Assembly: GCF_901709675.1 (NCBI RefSeq)
Contig: NC_051097.1
Span: 5,458,039-5,522,038 of the forward strand
Length of the DNA: 64,000 nucleotides
Direction: 5' to 3'
From: Syngnathus acus
Lineage: Eukaryota > Chordata > Actinopteri > Syngnathiformes > Syngnathidae
Part shown: positions 24,310-52,790 of the stretch, in pieces
Numbering within the stretch: the first letter of the stretch is position 1
Layout: each line of letters starts with the position of its first letter
Notes under the pieces: model-generated
What the model saw: the letters and a program-made list of their open reading frames with translations, nothing else
What the model was told of the DNA's origin: nothing
The model's database searches: none
Position numbers and translations under genes: made by a program

Positions 24310-24426
24310 CCTACTGATATCATCTCAGTGCAATAAAGCCACGGAAGAAAGGCATAAAAACACTGGCTTTAGGCAGTTTGAAAAGAGCTAACGTTGATAC
24401 TGTTTTGGTATGAAAGGTGTGTGGGG

Positions 24427-27374
24427 TCAGTATCTAGGTGGGATCACAACCTCAGGGTCTCCTTCCTGAGGACGCCACATGAGCATCTGGGCGTCATTTG
24501 CATTGGGCTTGACCAAGGCATTGGGCGGGATGCTCTCGTTCTCGCCCAGAATCTGCGGCTGCTCCTGCGCTATGGGTTCCAGGAGGACGGCCCGCTGACC
24601 CAGTGGCTTTTCCGGGTCCACGCGAATGAGGATGCGCATCCTCCAGCGGATGGTCTGCAGGATCATGGTCTCGTCCGTAGCCCTGTTGATGGCCACCAGC
24701 CAGGTGGTGAAGCTCTGGTTACGGCGGATGGCGGTGAGCTCGGCCACGTTGCTGTCGCTGACTGGCACAGCCCAGGTGATGCTGGGTTTGAAGTTGTCGT
24801 TCATGCTGACGGTGAACTTGCTGTCCTTCCGTGTGGGGCCCACGATGGTGTACGTCTCTGTGGTGTTTCCGTACCAGGGGTAGTTGACGCCATCCGAGTC
24901 GCTGATGGCCTGGATGTTGCCGTTGCGAAGATCGGGGAGCTCCCAACTCGACCTGGAAGACAGACAGAACCAGGTGAACTCGATTTCCATACTTGGGGCC
25001 GGATCGACTGAGATCCTAAGTCGTGGACGCTGAATTGTATGTTTATGGTTTTTGAGGTAGAAAGAGACATTGCAAGCACCTAAAGAAGTTTTGTAGAGAT
25101 GGAATTAAAAGTGTTGATGGAAAAGGCAAATAAACATACTGTTCCCCCCCCAACCCAACCCCCCCCGCTGTGCTGAAGAGATGTGTGAGCAGCAGCCACA
25201 TGACTATCTGCCTGCTCGGCCTCACGTCCATGTTTTGTGCCACGGGGCCAGATTATCACATCAGGCATGACAATTGCTCGCGTGTATGCAGTTCACTGTC
25301 CGTGTGTATATGAAAACTCATTTCATCCTTCCTAACACATGCCACCCAAACAAATGGAACACTTCTCTCATCCTCTATATTAATACTGCCATTAAAATAT
25401 GAGTAAACATTAAATTCATTCAGTAACTGAGCATTAATTTTGTAAACACAGATTGACAGCATATAATAATAAAGCATACCATGAGTGATAAGCAAGGCCG
25501 CCTGACTTAAGATCCTTGGCAATTATTGCTCACCACATGGCTCTGCCTCCGCAGATCGATAAATTTCCGATTTACATCTAATGAATTCCTATTGGCGTTT
25601 TGAGCCTTTGGTGGCTGACACTGCTGACAAATACTTTGTGTGCAAGAAGAATCCCCCCCCACCCCAAAAAAAAAGATCAGTCTTGTTTCAGCAAATTTGC
25701 CTTCACCACCCCCCTCCCCCCCACACATCCACCCTTAAAACAAATGTTTTCAACCCATGCTAAATCAGTCTTATTTCCTCGAGGGAAAAGTAAGAATATT
25801 ACATGGAAAAAAAACGTCATGATTTTATAGAAATAAAGTCAACACATTGCAATAACATTTGAAATACTGAGAGTAAAAAGTGGTCAATTTACAAGAATAA
25901 AATGTTAGATTTTCATAAATACTTATAATCATTAATTATAATAATATATATATATATACGTATATATATATAGGTATAATAAAATAATAATAATTTGGGT
26001 TATTGCTGTATAGACTTAGTAACAACAAAACTAATTAATTCCCTTGATGTTATCTCCAATGGGGGCAAATACATGTGTTTTGCTCCATACGTCTCAAGGG
26101 TGTGTGCATATGTGTATGTCTAATCTTAAACGTTCAGCCCTTAGCTGGTCCTGACGCAAAGTGAGATGATAAAGGCATATTTTCAGCCCACTTGTGGTCG
26201 CCCCAACAGGATGTCACAGCTCACATTTGTTCCTCACTTTCAAGAGAGCACAAAATAGCACCTATGCGACACCACCGAGAACACTTGCATGCTAACATTA
26301 GGAACATTTTAAGTTTGACCAATAAAAGCTTGTCTAACGTGGAATTTATCATGCCTTGCAGTTTATAATTTTTTTTTTTTAAATCCTTAGTTGCTGAACC
26401 TGTTATTCATAAATACTATTATGTGTTATGTTAATTTTCTATAAGCACATGCATAATTTACTCTTCTATTCTGTTATGGGAATCCCAGAGCAACTCTTCC
26501 TAAGAGCAACTGGTTCATGTTCGTCAAGACAGAATATTTGTTTTTAACTTAAACACATATGAGGATGTGAAATTGCATGAGTCAGCTCAAATGCAAGTAC
26601 TTGGTGTCTCAACATTGGGCAAAAATGTTGCCACTCCTATGATGAAATTGAGAAATGTTGGTAGTTTTATCCAAGCTTGGTTTACAAATACAAAAATGCT
26701 GTTTTATATTCTGACAAAACAAAACAAAGCCTTACATCAGTTCTCAAACCTTGTACAGAGTATCACCTAAAAATATATTTTTTTAAAAAGCGCTCCAAGT
26801 AATGACCAGTATTAAAAGACAGTAGTATAGTAGCTCTAAGTGTTCATCCAAAAATAATCTTGCATGTCGCTATATTATTTACACTGTGTAAATATAGTGT
26901 CATTGTACAAAAATGTTGAATACAATTGATTGGTACCAGTGTGAGTTTGAGAATGAGTGCCTTCTTTAGTTGAGTACATTAAGCGGATTGACACATTTGT
27001 GATACTCACATCCCCTTGCTGCCGTAAGTGTTGTAGAACTCCATGTGGTTGCAGGCTTGGATCCATCCGACAGTCCACGTCTCGTTGGCGGCCACCGGCG
27101 GCACCAGTACCAGGGCCTGGGCGCGGAAGTACGGCGTGCGGTAGCGCAGAATGACTGCGGACGACTCATCGATATTGGTGGGGTTGGGGTCGATGGACGC
27201 GTTCACCTGCAGCACCGCGACGCCGTCCCGGAAGGTTTTTGGCTTGCACGCGATGCTCTGGAGGCAGCCCATGGCGCTCGCATCGGGGAGCCACTCAACG
27301 ACGGTCCACAACAATACGATCCACGGGAGCGCCTGCGGAGGGGGGAGACGCATCGGGGCGGCGGCACAAGTCAC
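24427..27374 (-). CDS. fam78a: FAM78A protein (two coding exons)
   Basis: The join is complement of 24427-24952 and 27010-27374, 891 nt, 296 aa (human about 283 aa). The donor GTGAGT follows an AT, and the next exon supplies G, restoring Met in KGM-SSWELPDL. Strong family matches include RDGVAVLQVNASIDPNPTNI, DSDGVNYPWYGNTTET, SFTTWLVAIN and the C-terminal KPNANDAQMLMWRP. Molecular function is unknown for this family. The first Met begins MTCAAAPMRLPPP; the second Met (27353) is equally possible and closer to the human length. Either way a hydrophobic segment (PWIVLLWTVVEWL) follows, which may be a signal or anchor sequence. Confidence 0.94.
24953..27009 (-). other. fam78a intron
   Basis: A single 2.06-kb intron. 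It contains C-runs near 25144-25168, a TA-rich simple repeat (25941-25973), and AT-rich sequence otherwise. I see no nested gene. Confidence 0.6.
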
Positions 27375-32094
<4,720 letters not shown>

Positions 32095-33960
32095 CTGTAC
32101 TGCTGCGCTAGGACTTCACCAGTCGCAGTTGTCACATTCTCAATGCAGGTTTGCATGAAAGGCCTTAAAAAGACATGTACTGTTGCTTTCATTTCATTCA
32201 GGACACTTTTTTTTAATCCTCTTAAACTAACTTCCATATTGTAAAAAAAACATTGTATTTTGGGGGCTAAAATAGTAATATAACTTAAATTTGGGGGGGG
32301 GGGAATAATGTCTGCAGCAATGGTCAATTATAATTTACGGCCTTCCAATAACGATCCTAATAGCCCGTAATGTAGATGCCACAACATGGTGGCAAAGCAC
32401 TGCTTTTGTCTAATTGACGGTCCTCAACTTAGTTCAGCGTAAATCCTTGGCCCCAAGGTGATAGCAAAACCAACACTTTGGTCTAAATAATAAAGCTCTT
32501 TTTCCCCAAATGAAGATTCTCAAATGCTACATGATGGAAGCAAAGCACTACTTGTGTCTAAATACTGACACTCCTCAACCTACTTTGAAATAATTTGATG
32601 GCAAAAATACCACAAGATGGCTGCTAAAAAATACTTTTATCAGAATAACCTGCTGATCCTCAAATAATTTCAAAGGGTTTGATGGCAAAGTCATTTTTGT
32701 CATAAAATTACAACTTTAAAATTACATCTTTCTTCCCTTGTGATGAGGTTGTGATGTATTTTTCAGTCTGGTTACTTTGCACTGTATTATTTAGAAAACA
32801 CACTATCTGCTATCTGAATTCTCTGACAATTTACATCGTCATTGAACTTTATCTTGAATTGTATTCCTGTTTCTTCATTTCAGTCATTAATATTTGGCTA
32901 TTGTGTTAATAGACTAAAGGGCTGAGCTGTTCAAAGTTCCACAATTATTGTGCCAGAATGCATGTTAGCATAAAATACCGCATTCTTTGAAAACAATATT
33001 TTTGTCTCTGATAGCACCCACCCTGCTGTTTTTGGGACTATGTAGCAAAACAACCTAAGAGAATGATAATAATGCATCAAATTTATATAGTGCTTTTTTC
33101 GACATGTGTTTTTACAGTTTTTCTCACACCCATCTTGTTAATAAACAAAGATGGAAGTCGGTAAAACGTGTCGACGTTGTTTCTGATGCTGCAACAAGTG
33201 AGAATGTTTCCTGTGTGGCAACATTTAGACACCCTGACAGGAAATGATGATGTAACAACAGAACAGAAAACTTATCACTCATTAGTTCTCATAACACAAT
33301 CTGGTACTGTTTTCCCCCCAAATCAAGGTTTCGTGTCGAGCTCATGTCCTGAATATCTCTGTGTGTGTGTTTTTGGTCCCTGCAGACGCTACAACACTTG
33401 TACTGTTGTGTCTCAAGTATATGGAAAAACTTGAAAAACATTGTCACTGTTGAGGGAATTTAATTTTCTAAGATTATTCAAGTCAAGTCTCCTGCATTCT
33501 TTTTAGTTGACACTGACAGCAGTACACTACTGATAAACGTTGAAGCATATTGATCAGAACTGTTTGTTGCTCCTTTCACCTAATGGGGAAAAACATTTTG
33601 AGGATAAATTAAAAATGTTAAGATGAAAAAATAAGGGAAATAAAAATCACAATTTTTACAAGAAATTCAATACAAACATTTAGTTAAATGGATGTTTTCA
33701 TTTATCTAAGATTTCCTTAAAGATGAAGATAGCAAAAAGGTTTCTCAGCAAGTACGTTGCAGATCTACTCCACTGGCGGGGGAACAAATGATAGGACGAT
33801 GTCTCCCTCTAGTGGAGAAGACATGGACACGCGTCCTTTCTGACCTGAGTTCATTCATGGGTTGCTTGTGATTTTTTTTTTTTTAAATTATTGTTATTAT
33901 TATTATTATTATTATTATATATGTTGCTCCTGTATGAAATATACTTTATGAAATGTTTTT
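32095..33960 (+). other. plpp7 3' UTR and intergenic sequence
   Basis: No gene seen. Candidate poly(A) signals AATAAA lie at 32489-32494 and 33140-33145; the second is followed by GT-rich sequence and is the better candidate. A TTA trinucleotide run lies at about 33888-33920. Confidence 0.4.
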
Positions 33961-34227
33961 CGTGAGTTCGTAATGACTGGCGCTTGACGTCGCCCGGTGA
34001 CGTATGACGCATCGAGCGTCGTCTGTGTATCCTCCCTCCCTCCCTTCTTGTAAACTGGCTTCAGCCTTCATTTGCAGGCCGGGTACAATCCCAGCAACAG
34101 CGTCCCTTACTTGTGAATCCTAGGAAACATTGGGCTTCACAATCCCCATCCATCCTTCCAAAAGACGATATTTTGCGGACAACAAACCCTTGCCGCTGGA
34201 CATAAGGCACACATTGACGTCGAAACC
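33960..34227 (+). promoter_or_regulatory. prrc2b promoter and 5' non-coding exon
   Basis: A CpG-rich patch begins here, with CRE-like motifs (TTGACGTCG twice, GGTGACGTATGACGCATC). It leads into an exon that ends at 34227 with the donor GTAAGT. The next exon starts at 35797 and carries the ATG at 35861, matching the family layout of a non-coding first exon. The transcription start is not fixed. Confidence 0.55.
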
Positions 34228-35796
34228 GTAAGTTATGGGCCGTCGTCAGCCTCGTCCGAGGGACGTTTCGCCGACCCGCTTCAGTTTTATTGTCGCTTTG
34301 TTCTTTTTGGGCAGCAGCCATTTTTAATCGTCTTGTCCTGAAGGTTGGCCTCGGTGCCTTTCGCCCCAGCTCGGGAAATGTTCCCCGCTTGGGAATGACT
34401 CGTTCCGGGGTCCGTAACGCATAGTTTACCGGGAATATCGTCGTCTTTTGCGGTCAACTGAATGCTGTACCGAATGTCCCTGGCCTGTGTTTAGGGCTTG
34501 TATTTGAAACACTATAAATCCAACCGGATTGTCGTTTTCCCCACGTATAATTTCCTTCCAATAATCCCCGTAAATAACCACAGTTGGTTGGATTCTTTTC
34601 ACCGTTTTATCTTGGCATGTGTTTTTATTTTTGACTGTCCAAATATGAGTTATAACCTTGGATGCTTGGATGTTTACATAGCCATTTTCTATTAGCCGCC
34701 AAGTTAGCATCGGCTGTTAGCGTCATAGGTCGACGGTGACTTTCTGCCCGTTTTGTCACAAAAAAAACATCCATCGTTAGTAAACATTTCTCTCTATTTC
34801 GACTGAGATATCATCGCGCAGTTATATAGATAAATATTTGCATTGTATTTCTTGTGCGCTGGCTTGGCGTCACGGTTCGTTTCCTTTGCGCTGGCTAGCC
34901 AGATTGACAAACATCCTTGTTCAGCGGCCTGCTCGTTTAGCTGTTTTGAAACATTTCAACGAGCTAAGCTGTCATTTTCACAGACTGGCCTATTCGAGGC
35001 TAAATATGAAGATCCAAACGTCAAGCATTTGACAGGGGCGAGATGTCATCACGTTAGCGTCTGCATGTGACGTCATAATGCTATCTGGCGCTGCAAAGAT
35101 TTTTAAATGTGAGAGAAAAGCGTTTAATTGACTCAAAATGGACGACGTTTTCTTGTATATTGCACATTGTCTTATTCTGTTATACTTGAAAAGCATTATC
35201 GTTGGTTATGGATTGATTACACACTCAAATATGTTTTTCCTATAGTAAGTGCAGAGAAGTGTGCGTTTGTGTCACGCCCCGTTGAAGTCATCTGTAAAAA
35301 TGACATATAAACAAAGTGAATTAAATTTTGTGAAGGCATTCCTATGTGGAGTTTGCATGGTCTCCTTGCTTGTGTGTTTTGCTCCAGCTACTGTGGCTTT
35401 CTCCCACATTCCAAAACACTAGGTTAATTGAAGACCTTGAATGATCCTATCTGTGAATATTTGTCTAAAGCAGAGCTCACAAATGTATTGCTTGTGGGCA
35501 CTAGGTAGCCCCCCCACACACACATTGGTCACCCACAAGCCTTTTCTAAAATTAGCTCACCAGTAATGGGACATTGTGATTTTCTATGAATGCTGTGAAG
35601 TTGTTCATTTGGAATCTAGCTGTATTTAAACTTCGGACTTCAAGCACTGTAATCATGTTTCCTGTGTTTTGATTTTGTATATGCTGCTCAAGTGACATGA
35701 CAAATCTTATCTCAATGGGACATTCTGTCTTAAGTGTTCCTGTTGGTGTTTATTATTGTTTTAATACTTCCACTCTTGTATGTCTCTTCTATGTAG
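34228..35796 (+). other. prrc2b intron 1
   Basis: A 1.57-kb intron starting in the CpG-rich region. It contains a perfect CRE palindrome TGACGTCA at 35068-35075 and a LINE-like repeat fragment at 35344-35462. No other gene is seen. Confidence 0.5.
35344..35462 (+). repeat. Teleost dispersed retroelement fragment
   Basis: GTGGAGTTTGCATGGTCTCC, CTCCCACATTCCAAAACA and TAGGTTAATTGAAGAC occur in the order of a very common dispersed teleost repeat. The copy is diverged and short. Confidence 0.7.
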
Positions 35797-35848
35797 AATA
35801 CGAAAAGCACTGGGAAGAGGCGCAAAGACAAATTTCCATACTCGATGA

Positions 35849-47194
<11,346 letters not shown>

Positions 47195-48760
47195 TCGTCA
47201 GTTGTGGACCTAAAACAAAATAGATTGAAAAGACAAAAAATATGAAGAGAATGGTCATCTCCCAGCCTACAAACACAAACTCCTTGCACAACGTCTGAGC
47301 CTTCCAACAAGCACCATCGACAATTGACCCGGACACTTTTGACGTCACACCCCAATGTAAGACTTCTAAAGAGAGAGATATATATACTGTATATATAAAT
47401 ATATACATAGACACAGCCTTTTAAAAACAGATCTCCACACAGTTCTCTTTAATTTATTTCCCCCCCTACCTCTGTAAATGGCTGCTTGATGGTTCATTTG
47501 TGCACACTGTTTTTGCCAAACTCTATGAACTGCCTGGTTATGGACAGTCATTTGGACATTTTTAAAAGCAATTCAAATCCAGTTGGGGCACTTTTCCCCC
47601 TCTTTGTTGAAAATTTAAACTCAAGCTCTTGTCATCTGAAATGGGGGTTTTATAATTACAGGAACAAAATAAGCAAAACATTGCATGTCGATGTCAAATT
47701 GCCATGAACTTGTGGCTACACTTATGTAGATTTCTAGATGTTATTTCTTACAAAAAAAAAAAAGTAAAAAAAGAGTTTGCTTTTACACTATTGTCTCTGC
47801 TGTACAAAATGGTGAGATGTTTTTGTTTTGTTTCCCCTCCCTTTCCCAAATTCATGTTGCTTCCACGTTAAACTTGTCACAAATCCAATTGTCTCTGAGT
47901 GTTACATGTGACACTTCATTTTAAGCAGGGGTGGGCAAACTACGGCATGGCTGAGATGGCATTTGATACAAAACGTTCAAAATATTTAATAATAAAAATA
48001 AGGACTCTCACCCCAGAGAGCGTCATGTGTACTTCCTCAGAATCCCGTTTTAAATCCGCTGAGGCCCTTGAGTCTTTTTTTTTTTTTTTTTAATTATTAA
48101 ATCCATCACGACAAATTAGAATTCAAATGTCTCCCCAATGGCCCTCGGAGGACTTAAACTGATGGAAGATAGGCAAAAGGCTCACTCATGTTTTTCAAGA
48201 CCCCATTAAGGTCAACCAGCTTCTTATCTGTGTGGCACAAGCAATAAAGGCAGCAATCAGGGTCCAATTATGATTTAATATTTCCATCAACATTTTTTGA
48301 AGACAAATTAGTTTGGAAGTTTTTGTTTTTAAATAGCCACAAAGTAATTGCTGGCTGGGAAACCTGTGGCTAGCAATTCTGAGAACATTTAAACCACAAA
48401 ACATTTTTTCAATGAATTTCATAGACAAAGTTTACCATCCCTGCTTCAAAGTCACAGATGGGAATTTCTGTTAACGTAAGAATTAGTGTGGCCGGGTTGT
48501 TTTCCTCTTGCAAAAAAAAAAGCGCTACGTGCTTGCTCATCACCACCAAAAACATTACCCGAACTTTTATTGAGTATTTTTAAATATGCATATTTAATTT
48601 TGTCTAAAGGACCAGTGCTTTCTACACAGCTGATCCCAGCACACTATTGTATTTATCCTAGCCGACCGATACCTTTTGACCTTATCAAAAATGTGTTCAT
48701 TACTTAGGAAAAGCAAAGAGCTTATCGAGAGAAATAAAGCAGTTGTGGTTTCTTATAATG
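47195..48760 (+). other. prrc2b 3' UTR
   Basis: No coding signal follows the stop. AATAAA at 48733-48738, followed by TGTGCTGTTGAGTCT, is a good end point and would give a 3' UTR of about 1.55 kb. Another AATAAA at 48243-48248 is possible. Long 3' UTRs are usual for this gene. Confidence 0.5.
48733..48738 (+). terminator. Candidate poly(A) signal for prrc2b
   Basis: Canonical AATAAA with GT-rich sequence 20-30 bases downstream. Confidence 0.5.
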
Positions 48761-48982
48761 TGCTGTTGAGTCTATTCTATTATATATTTGCGTTCATTCA
48801 GTGTCATCCTCACCCATATGCAAATTTTTTAATGTAAAACTAACAAGCCAAATAAGAGCTTGTGCGCATTTATATACGTGTACAAAGTATATTTATATTT
48901 TAAAGTGTCAGTGATAACTTCAAAATCATTTTATTTTCGTTCGTTACTGTCATACTCGAAAACGCACTACAATGTTTGTGTG

Positions 48983-49106
48983 TGACGTCACAAGTGACAT
49001 TCTTCACATTTTTGCCGAACTTGTCTGGACGAAGACCCACTTTAACACTGTAACTGTCAGGGGGCGTCGTGGACTAAAACGTTTTATGTAGTTCAAATAA
49101 AACACG
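48983..49106 (+). promoter_or_regulatory. CRE-containing promoter and 5' exon of small coiled-coil gene
   Basis: TGACGTCA (48983-48990) is a perfect CREB/ATF palindrome. About 110 bases later the sequence AACACG-GTAAGT is a consensus splice donor (exon end 49106). It pairs naturally with the acceptor at 49991-49993 in front of the first coding exon. Exon 1 would be non-coding. Confidence 0.45.
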
Positions 49107-49735
49107 GTAAGTGTTGTTTTGTTTGTTTTTAAACTAAGTACACCGTTTTAAGCTAGCTACCAGCCAATGACAATGGCTTGTCGGGAGTAGCATCGGTATG
49201 AAGCGAATTGTTTACGTTTATACGCGTTGTACTGTATTCTCTAATTGATAAATTTGAGTTTAAACCGATAACAAACCCTCTTCTGAGAGGTTTTTTTTCC
49301 TACAAACTTGACAAAATAAGTTAAAACCGGGACTAGAAACGTCGAAAGTGGCCCAGTAGACTAATGCAAACTATATCGACGTAAACCACAACACGTAATA
49401 TTTGTCATCAAACATTACATTTGAAAAGAAAAAAAAAAAAGTTTTCTAGCAGCATTTGAAAGCATGGCAGTGACAAAGAACATAAACTTGCCCAAATCAA
49501 GTTTTGGACGCGATACCTTCGAGTGCTTATTCAGCTTTATGAAAAGGACAAAATATTAGGAACAGCTCATAGTATCACCCAATGCATTTTTATTTTTTAC
49601 ATCTTATCTAATACAGTGGTTCTACACTTTTACACAATGACCAACATTAAAATAAAATAGTGTGGTAGGCCCGAATAAGTGTTAAACATCCAAACTACAT
49701 TGCGGCAGGCAACTTTGTTATGATTCAATGAAGTC

Positions 49736-49769
49736 ATCCATCCATTATCTGAACCGCTTTATCCTTAAT
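49736..49769 (+). repeat. Teleost retroelement fragment
   Basis: CATCCATCCATTATCTGAAC followed by CGCTTTATCC matches a widespread fish repeat core. It lies in the first intron of the small coiled-coil gene. A shorter relative is at 23336-23352. Confidence 0.6.
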
Positions 49770-50022
49770 TTAGTAAAATGCATTGTAGATAGTTGCACCT
49801 AAATAAACCTTTGAAAACAGTTCTTGAAGAGTAAATGCAGTTTTATTGTACTTAAAGGTTAAATACAATTGGACTGTACCTAAAAATTGTAGCTCATTGG
49901 ATTGGGGCCAGTTTAAATCAATAAGTAATTTGTGTACCACTACGGGGCCACGTGCCACACTTTATGAATCATGTTCATATGCAATATTAACAGGTTATCA
50001 GGGTGTTGTGGTGTAAGGCAGC

Positions 50023-50719
50023 ATGGCTAAGGTGGCTTGGAGAGCCAACGAAGGCCTGATGATGATGCAGGAGCTCGACGACCGCCTCAAAGAGCAGATT
50101 GACAAACTGGAGCACATCCGCCTGGCTGCAGTTGAGCTCAAGGACAACTTGTCTGAGGTGATTGAGGCAGTCCATACAGCAGTAGTACTCTATGCATGTC
50201 ATCTATGATACAATATTACTCTGTGTGCAGGGCAACAGTGATCTTTCTCAGTCACTGAGTGACCATGTGGAGTGGTTGAATCACTTGACAGAGCGTGTGG
50301 AGAGTCTTCATATGAACACGTCGGTTTTTGTTCAGGTAAGATTACGATAAATGGTGACATGACAGCAAGTACACACCTTGGTACTGTCTAACTAACCAAC
50401 TGACATACCTACTAATTCTGTCTATACAACAAACTGACTGAGTGACGTGGAAAACAACATAACCTCTGGCCGACAATAGTATGGGCTTGACTGAGGTAAT
50501 AATAAGGGCATAACAATGACACATCTCATCCACCAATGACGGCTTCTTCATCAGATGAACCCGAAGCCTCGCGTGTGGTCAGGGAGGCACACCTCCAAAC
50601 ACGGCTTCCGCAGGGGGCGTGCTCACCCAGCCGATGACGCGCAGTCCGAGATATGTTGGTCGCCCGTACGCACACGCAGGAACAGTGACGCCGCCTCCGA
50701 GATGTCTTGTAATTGGTGA
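50023..50719 (+). CDS. Unrecognised small coiled-coil protein, 134 aa, three coding exons
   Basis: I do not recognise this gene. Exons 50023-50157, 50231-50335 and 50555-50719 are all phase 0 with GT-AG borders and give 405 nt. The ATG follows an acceptor at 49993 and a likely 5' exon ending at 49106. Residues about 10-80 look alpha-helical with heptad-like hydrophobics (MMMQELDDRLKEQIDKLEHI; LSDHVEWLNHLTERVESLHM). The last 54 residues are basic and Ser/Arg-rich (RVWSGRHTSKHGFRRGRAH) and end EMSCNW. No signal peptide or membrane segment is seen. Support for it being real: three consecutive in-phase exons, coding-like base composition, and its own CRE-bearing promoter. It lies between the end of prrc2b and the add1 promoter, on the same strand. 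Confidence 0.6.
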
Positions 50720-51350
50720 CCTCCCACAGGGAAGGATATCTGACCTCTTCGTTTAGAACTATCTTCCCACTTCATCTCTCATTCAAGTTATTTGCATATT
50801 GCCATTGTTATATGTTATATTTGATGCATGACTTTACATTTCTGTTTGTGTAAACCTAAATATTTGTTACCTCTGAGATCTCATTGCATGAATTAGTTGT
50901 AGTAAGAAAATACGAATTACAAAATAACGTGAATCGCCAATTTGAATTTGTGATCTTTATTGTGTGCAAATGAGATGAACATTCACTAGACATAACATTT
51001 AGTACACCAAACTATTATAAAATGACAATACAATTCCCTATAAATGACAATGAAAAAATAACAATGGGATGAATTTTAGTGCTGAGATCAATTTTACATG
51101 CAGACTTAAGTGCTAGACAGACATAAGCACCAATGTTCAGCCCAGTCAAAGGTCCAATTAAGTCCATACAGGATCAAAACATTATATTACATACATAATT
51201 ACAGTCAATGTCAAATACTTGATGTTAAACTCCACTTGAGTTATTGTCTGTTAAGATACTTGTACTTTCATAATATTTTCGGTTTTGTTTACAATGGGCT
51301 GACGCTTTGTCCAATCAGACGTCCAAGTAACATCGCGTATTACCAATAAA
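50720..51350 (+). other. Intergenic, small gene to add1
   Basis: AT-rich and without a visible gene. I found no canonical AATAAA in the first 250 bases after the small gene's stop, so its 3' end is unresolved. Confidence 0.5.
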
Positions 51351-51656
51351 ACTCCTCCCAAATCTTCTTTCCACGCGAAAGGTGGGGCTACGGCATCGTC
51401 ACCCAATCGGGTGTTCCAGTATTGTCACGTGTTGCTATTTGACCAATTATAAGATAGATAAAATAGCTGGCCGCACCCAAGTCTGGATGATGGTGGAGAG
51501 GGAGGAGCCAAATTAGGGGGACGACCAACGCTAGGGGAGGGCGAATTTTCACTCTGCTATCGACAGATTCTGTGGACAAAAATAGCGGAATTCGCCTGCC
51601 TGCCTGCCTGCCTTCAACTGTCAAGGGTTACGTTTCATCACCTCGTTTAAGAGAGG
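51350..51656 (+). promoter_or_regulatory. add1 promoter and 5' non-coding exon
   Basis: CCAAT boxes (CACCCAATCGG, TGACCAATTA), an E-box CACGTG (51426-51431) and a GC-rich segment precede an exon ending at 51656 (GAGAG-G, donor GTAAGC). The next exon begins at 54025 and contains the add1 start codon. A short CTGC tandem (TGCCTGCCTGCC) lies in the leader. Confidence 0.55.
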
Positions 51657-52541
51657 GTAAGCTTCGAGGGCTTTTTGTCGTTTGCCTGAATCAACATGGC
51701 TCCTGACTTGTTTTTGCCAGCGCCGTATGTTTTAAAAGTGAATGCGAACAAGCTAACGTTGTTTTGCTAATGTGTCGCTGCTTGATCAATGGAGGCTGCA
51801 GGGAAGTGGGTGTGCACTTTTTTTTTTTTCTTTTTGCAATGCTGAGCTGTTTTTGCTCTAAAAGTCATCTGATCACCTTTTAGAAGAAGGGGAACAGTGG
51901 TTTATATTTTTTAAGTTTAGCCCATTCTATCTTTAGCTAACGCTGGGCCTGTGGTGCCTTATCGTGCATTTCAACAGCTGCATGGGTCGGCGCCCGTAGT
52001 ATGTTTGCATTTTCTGCAACGATTGATGCTCTATTTAGATTGATTTGGATGCAGGGAAGGTTTGGCATGCTTTTGTAGTGTTACCACATGCTTTAAGTCT
52101 TCATTTCAATAAGCTTATTTAGTTACAAATCATGTCTGTCCACTTGTAAAATTGGATGGAATGATGTACATCTTGTCGTACCAAATCATCAACCATATCC
52201 TACTTAAACATCCTATCGTACGTACATTTTAAAATGAATCATGAAGACATTATTTGAAATAGTTAAACACCTAGTGTTTGACAAGTTCAAGGTACTGCAT
52301 GCAAGTGGAAAGAGAAGTGAACGTGTGTATGATAAATACAACTCAAAAAAGTAAAACGGCCCTCATCATATTAAATTGTGGACAAGAAACTGCTCAATCC
52401 AAATAATTAACCAATTAATCCTCCCTGTTATCTATTTGTCAACTTGGTCAAAATATTCTGTGTAGGTGATTGCAGTATATAATAAGACTACATGTAAGAA
52501 AATGGAAAGGGTTTGTTTTCTGCTAGTCATTTGTTATTTTG

Positions 52542-52790
52542 CTTCCAGTCACATGCTGTTTACCTCAGTATCTACTTGGAAACAAGAAAAGCTGGTCATA
52601 AACCAATGCACTTCCAGCTCTATGCTATTTACTTTAGCATCATGGGAACATGAAGCTGTTTGTTTCTTGCTGGTCTTGAGCCATTGTGCTTCCAGCTATA
52701 TGCTCATCTTAACATCTACTTGGAAACAGTACACCGTTCGAATCCAATCATTAGCCGTTGTGCTTCCTGCTATTTGCGTTAGCATTGACT
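52542..52790 (+). repeat. Diverged minisatellite, about four units of 70-78 bp
   Basis: Units start CTTCCAG at 52542, 52611 and 52689, and CTTCCTG at 52763, each followed by a TATGCT-like block. ATCTACTTGGAAACA is shared by units 1 and 3. The repetition keeps one frame open by chance, producing a protein-like repeat that is not evidence of coding. Confidence 0.6.

Noticed and set aside
24394-25011. 205-codon plus-strand open frame
   Set aside because: Antisense shadow of the second fam78a coding exon, whose minus-strand protein matches the family throughout.
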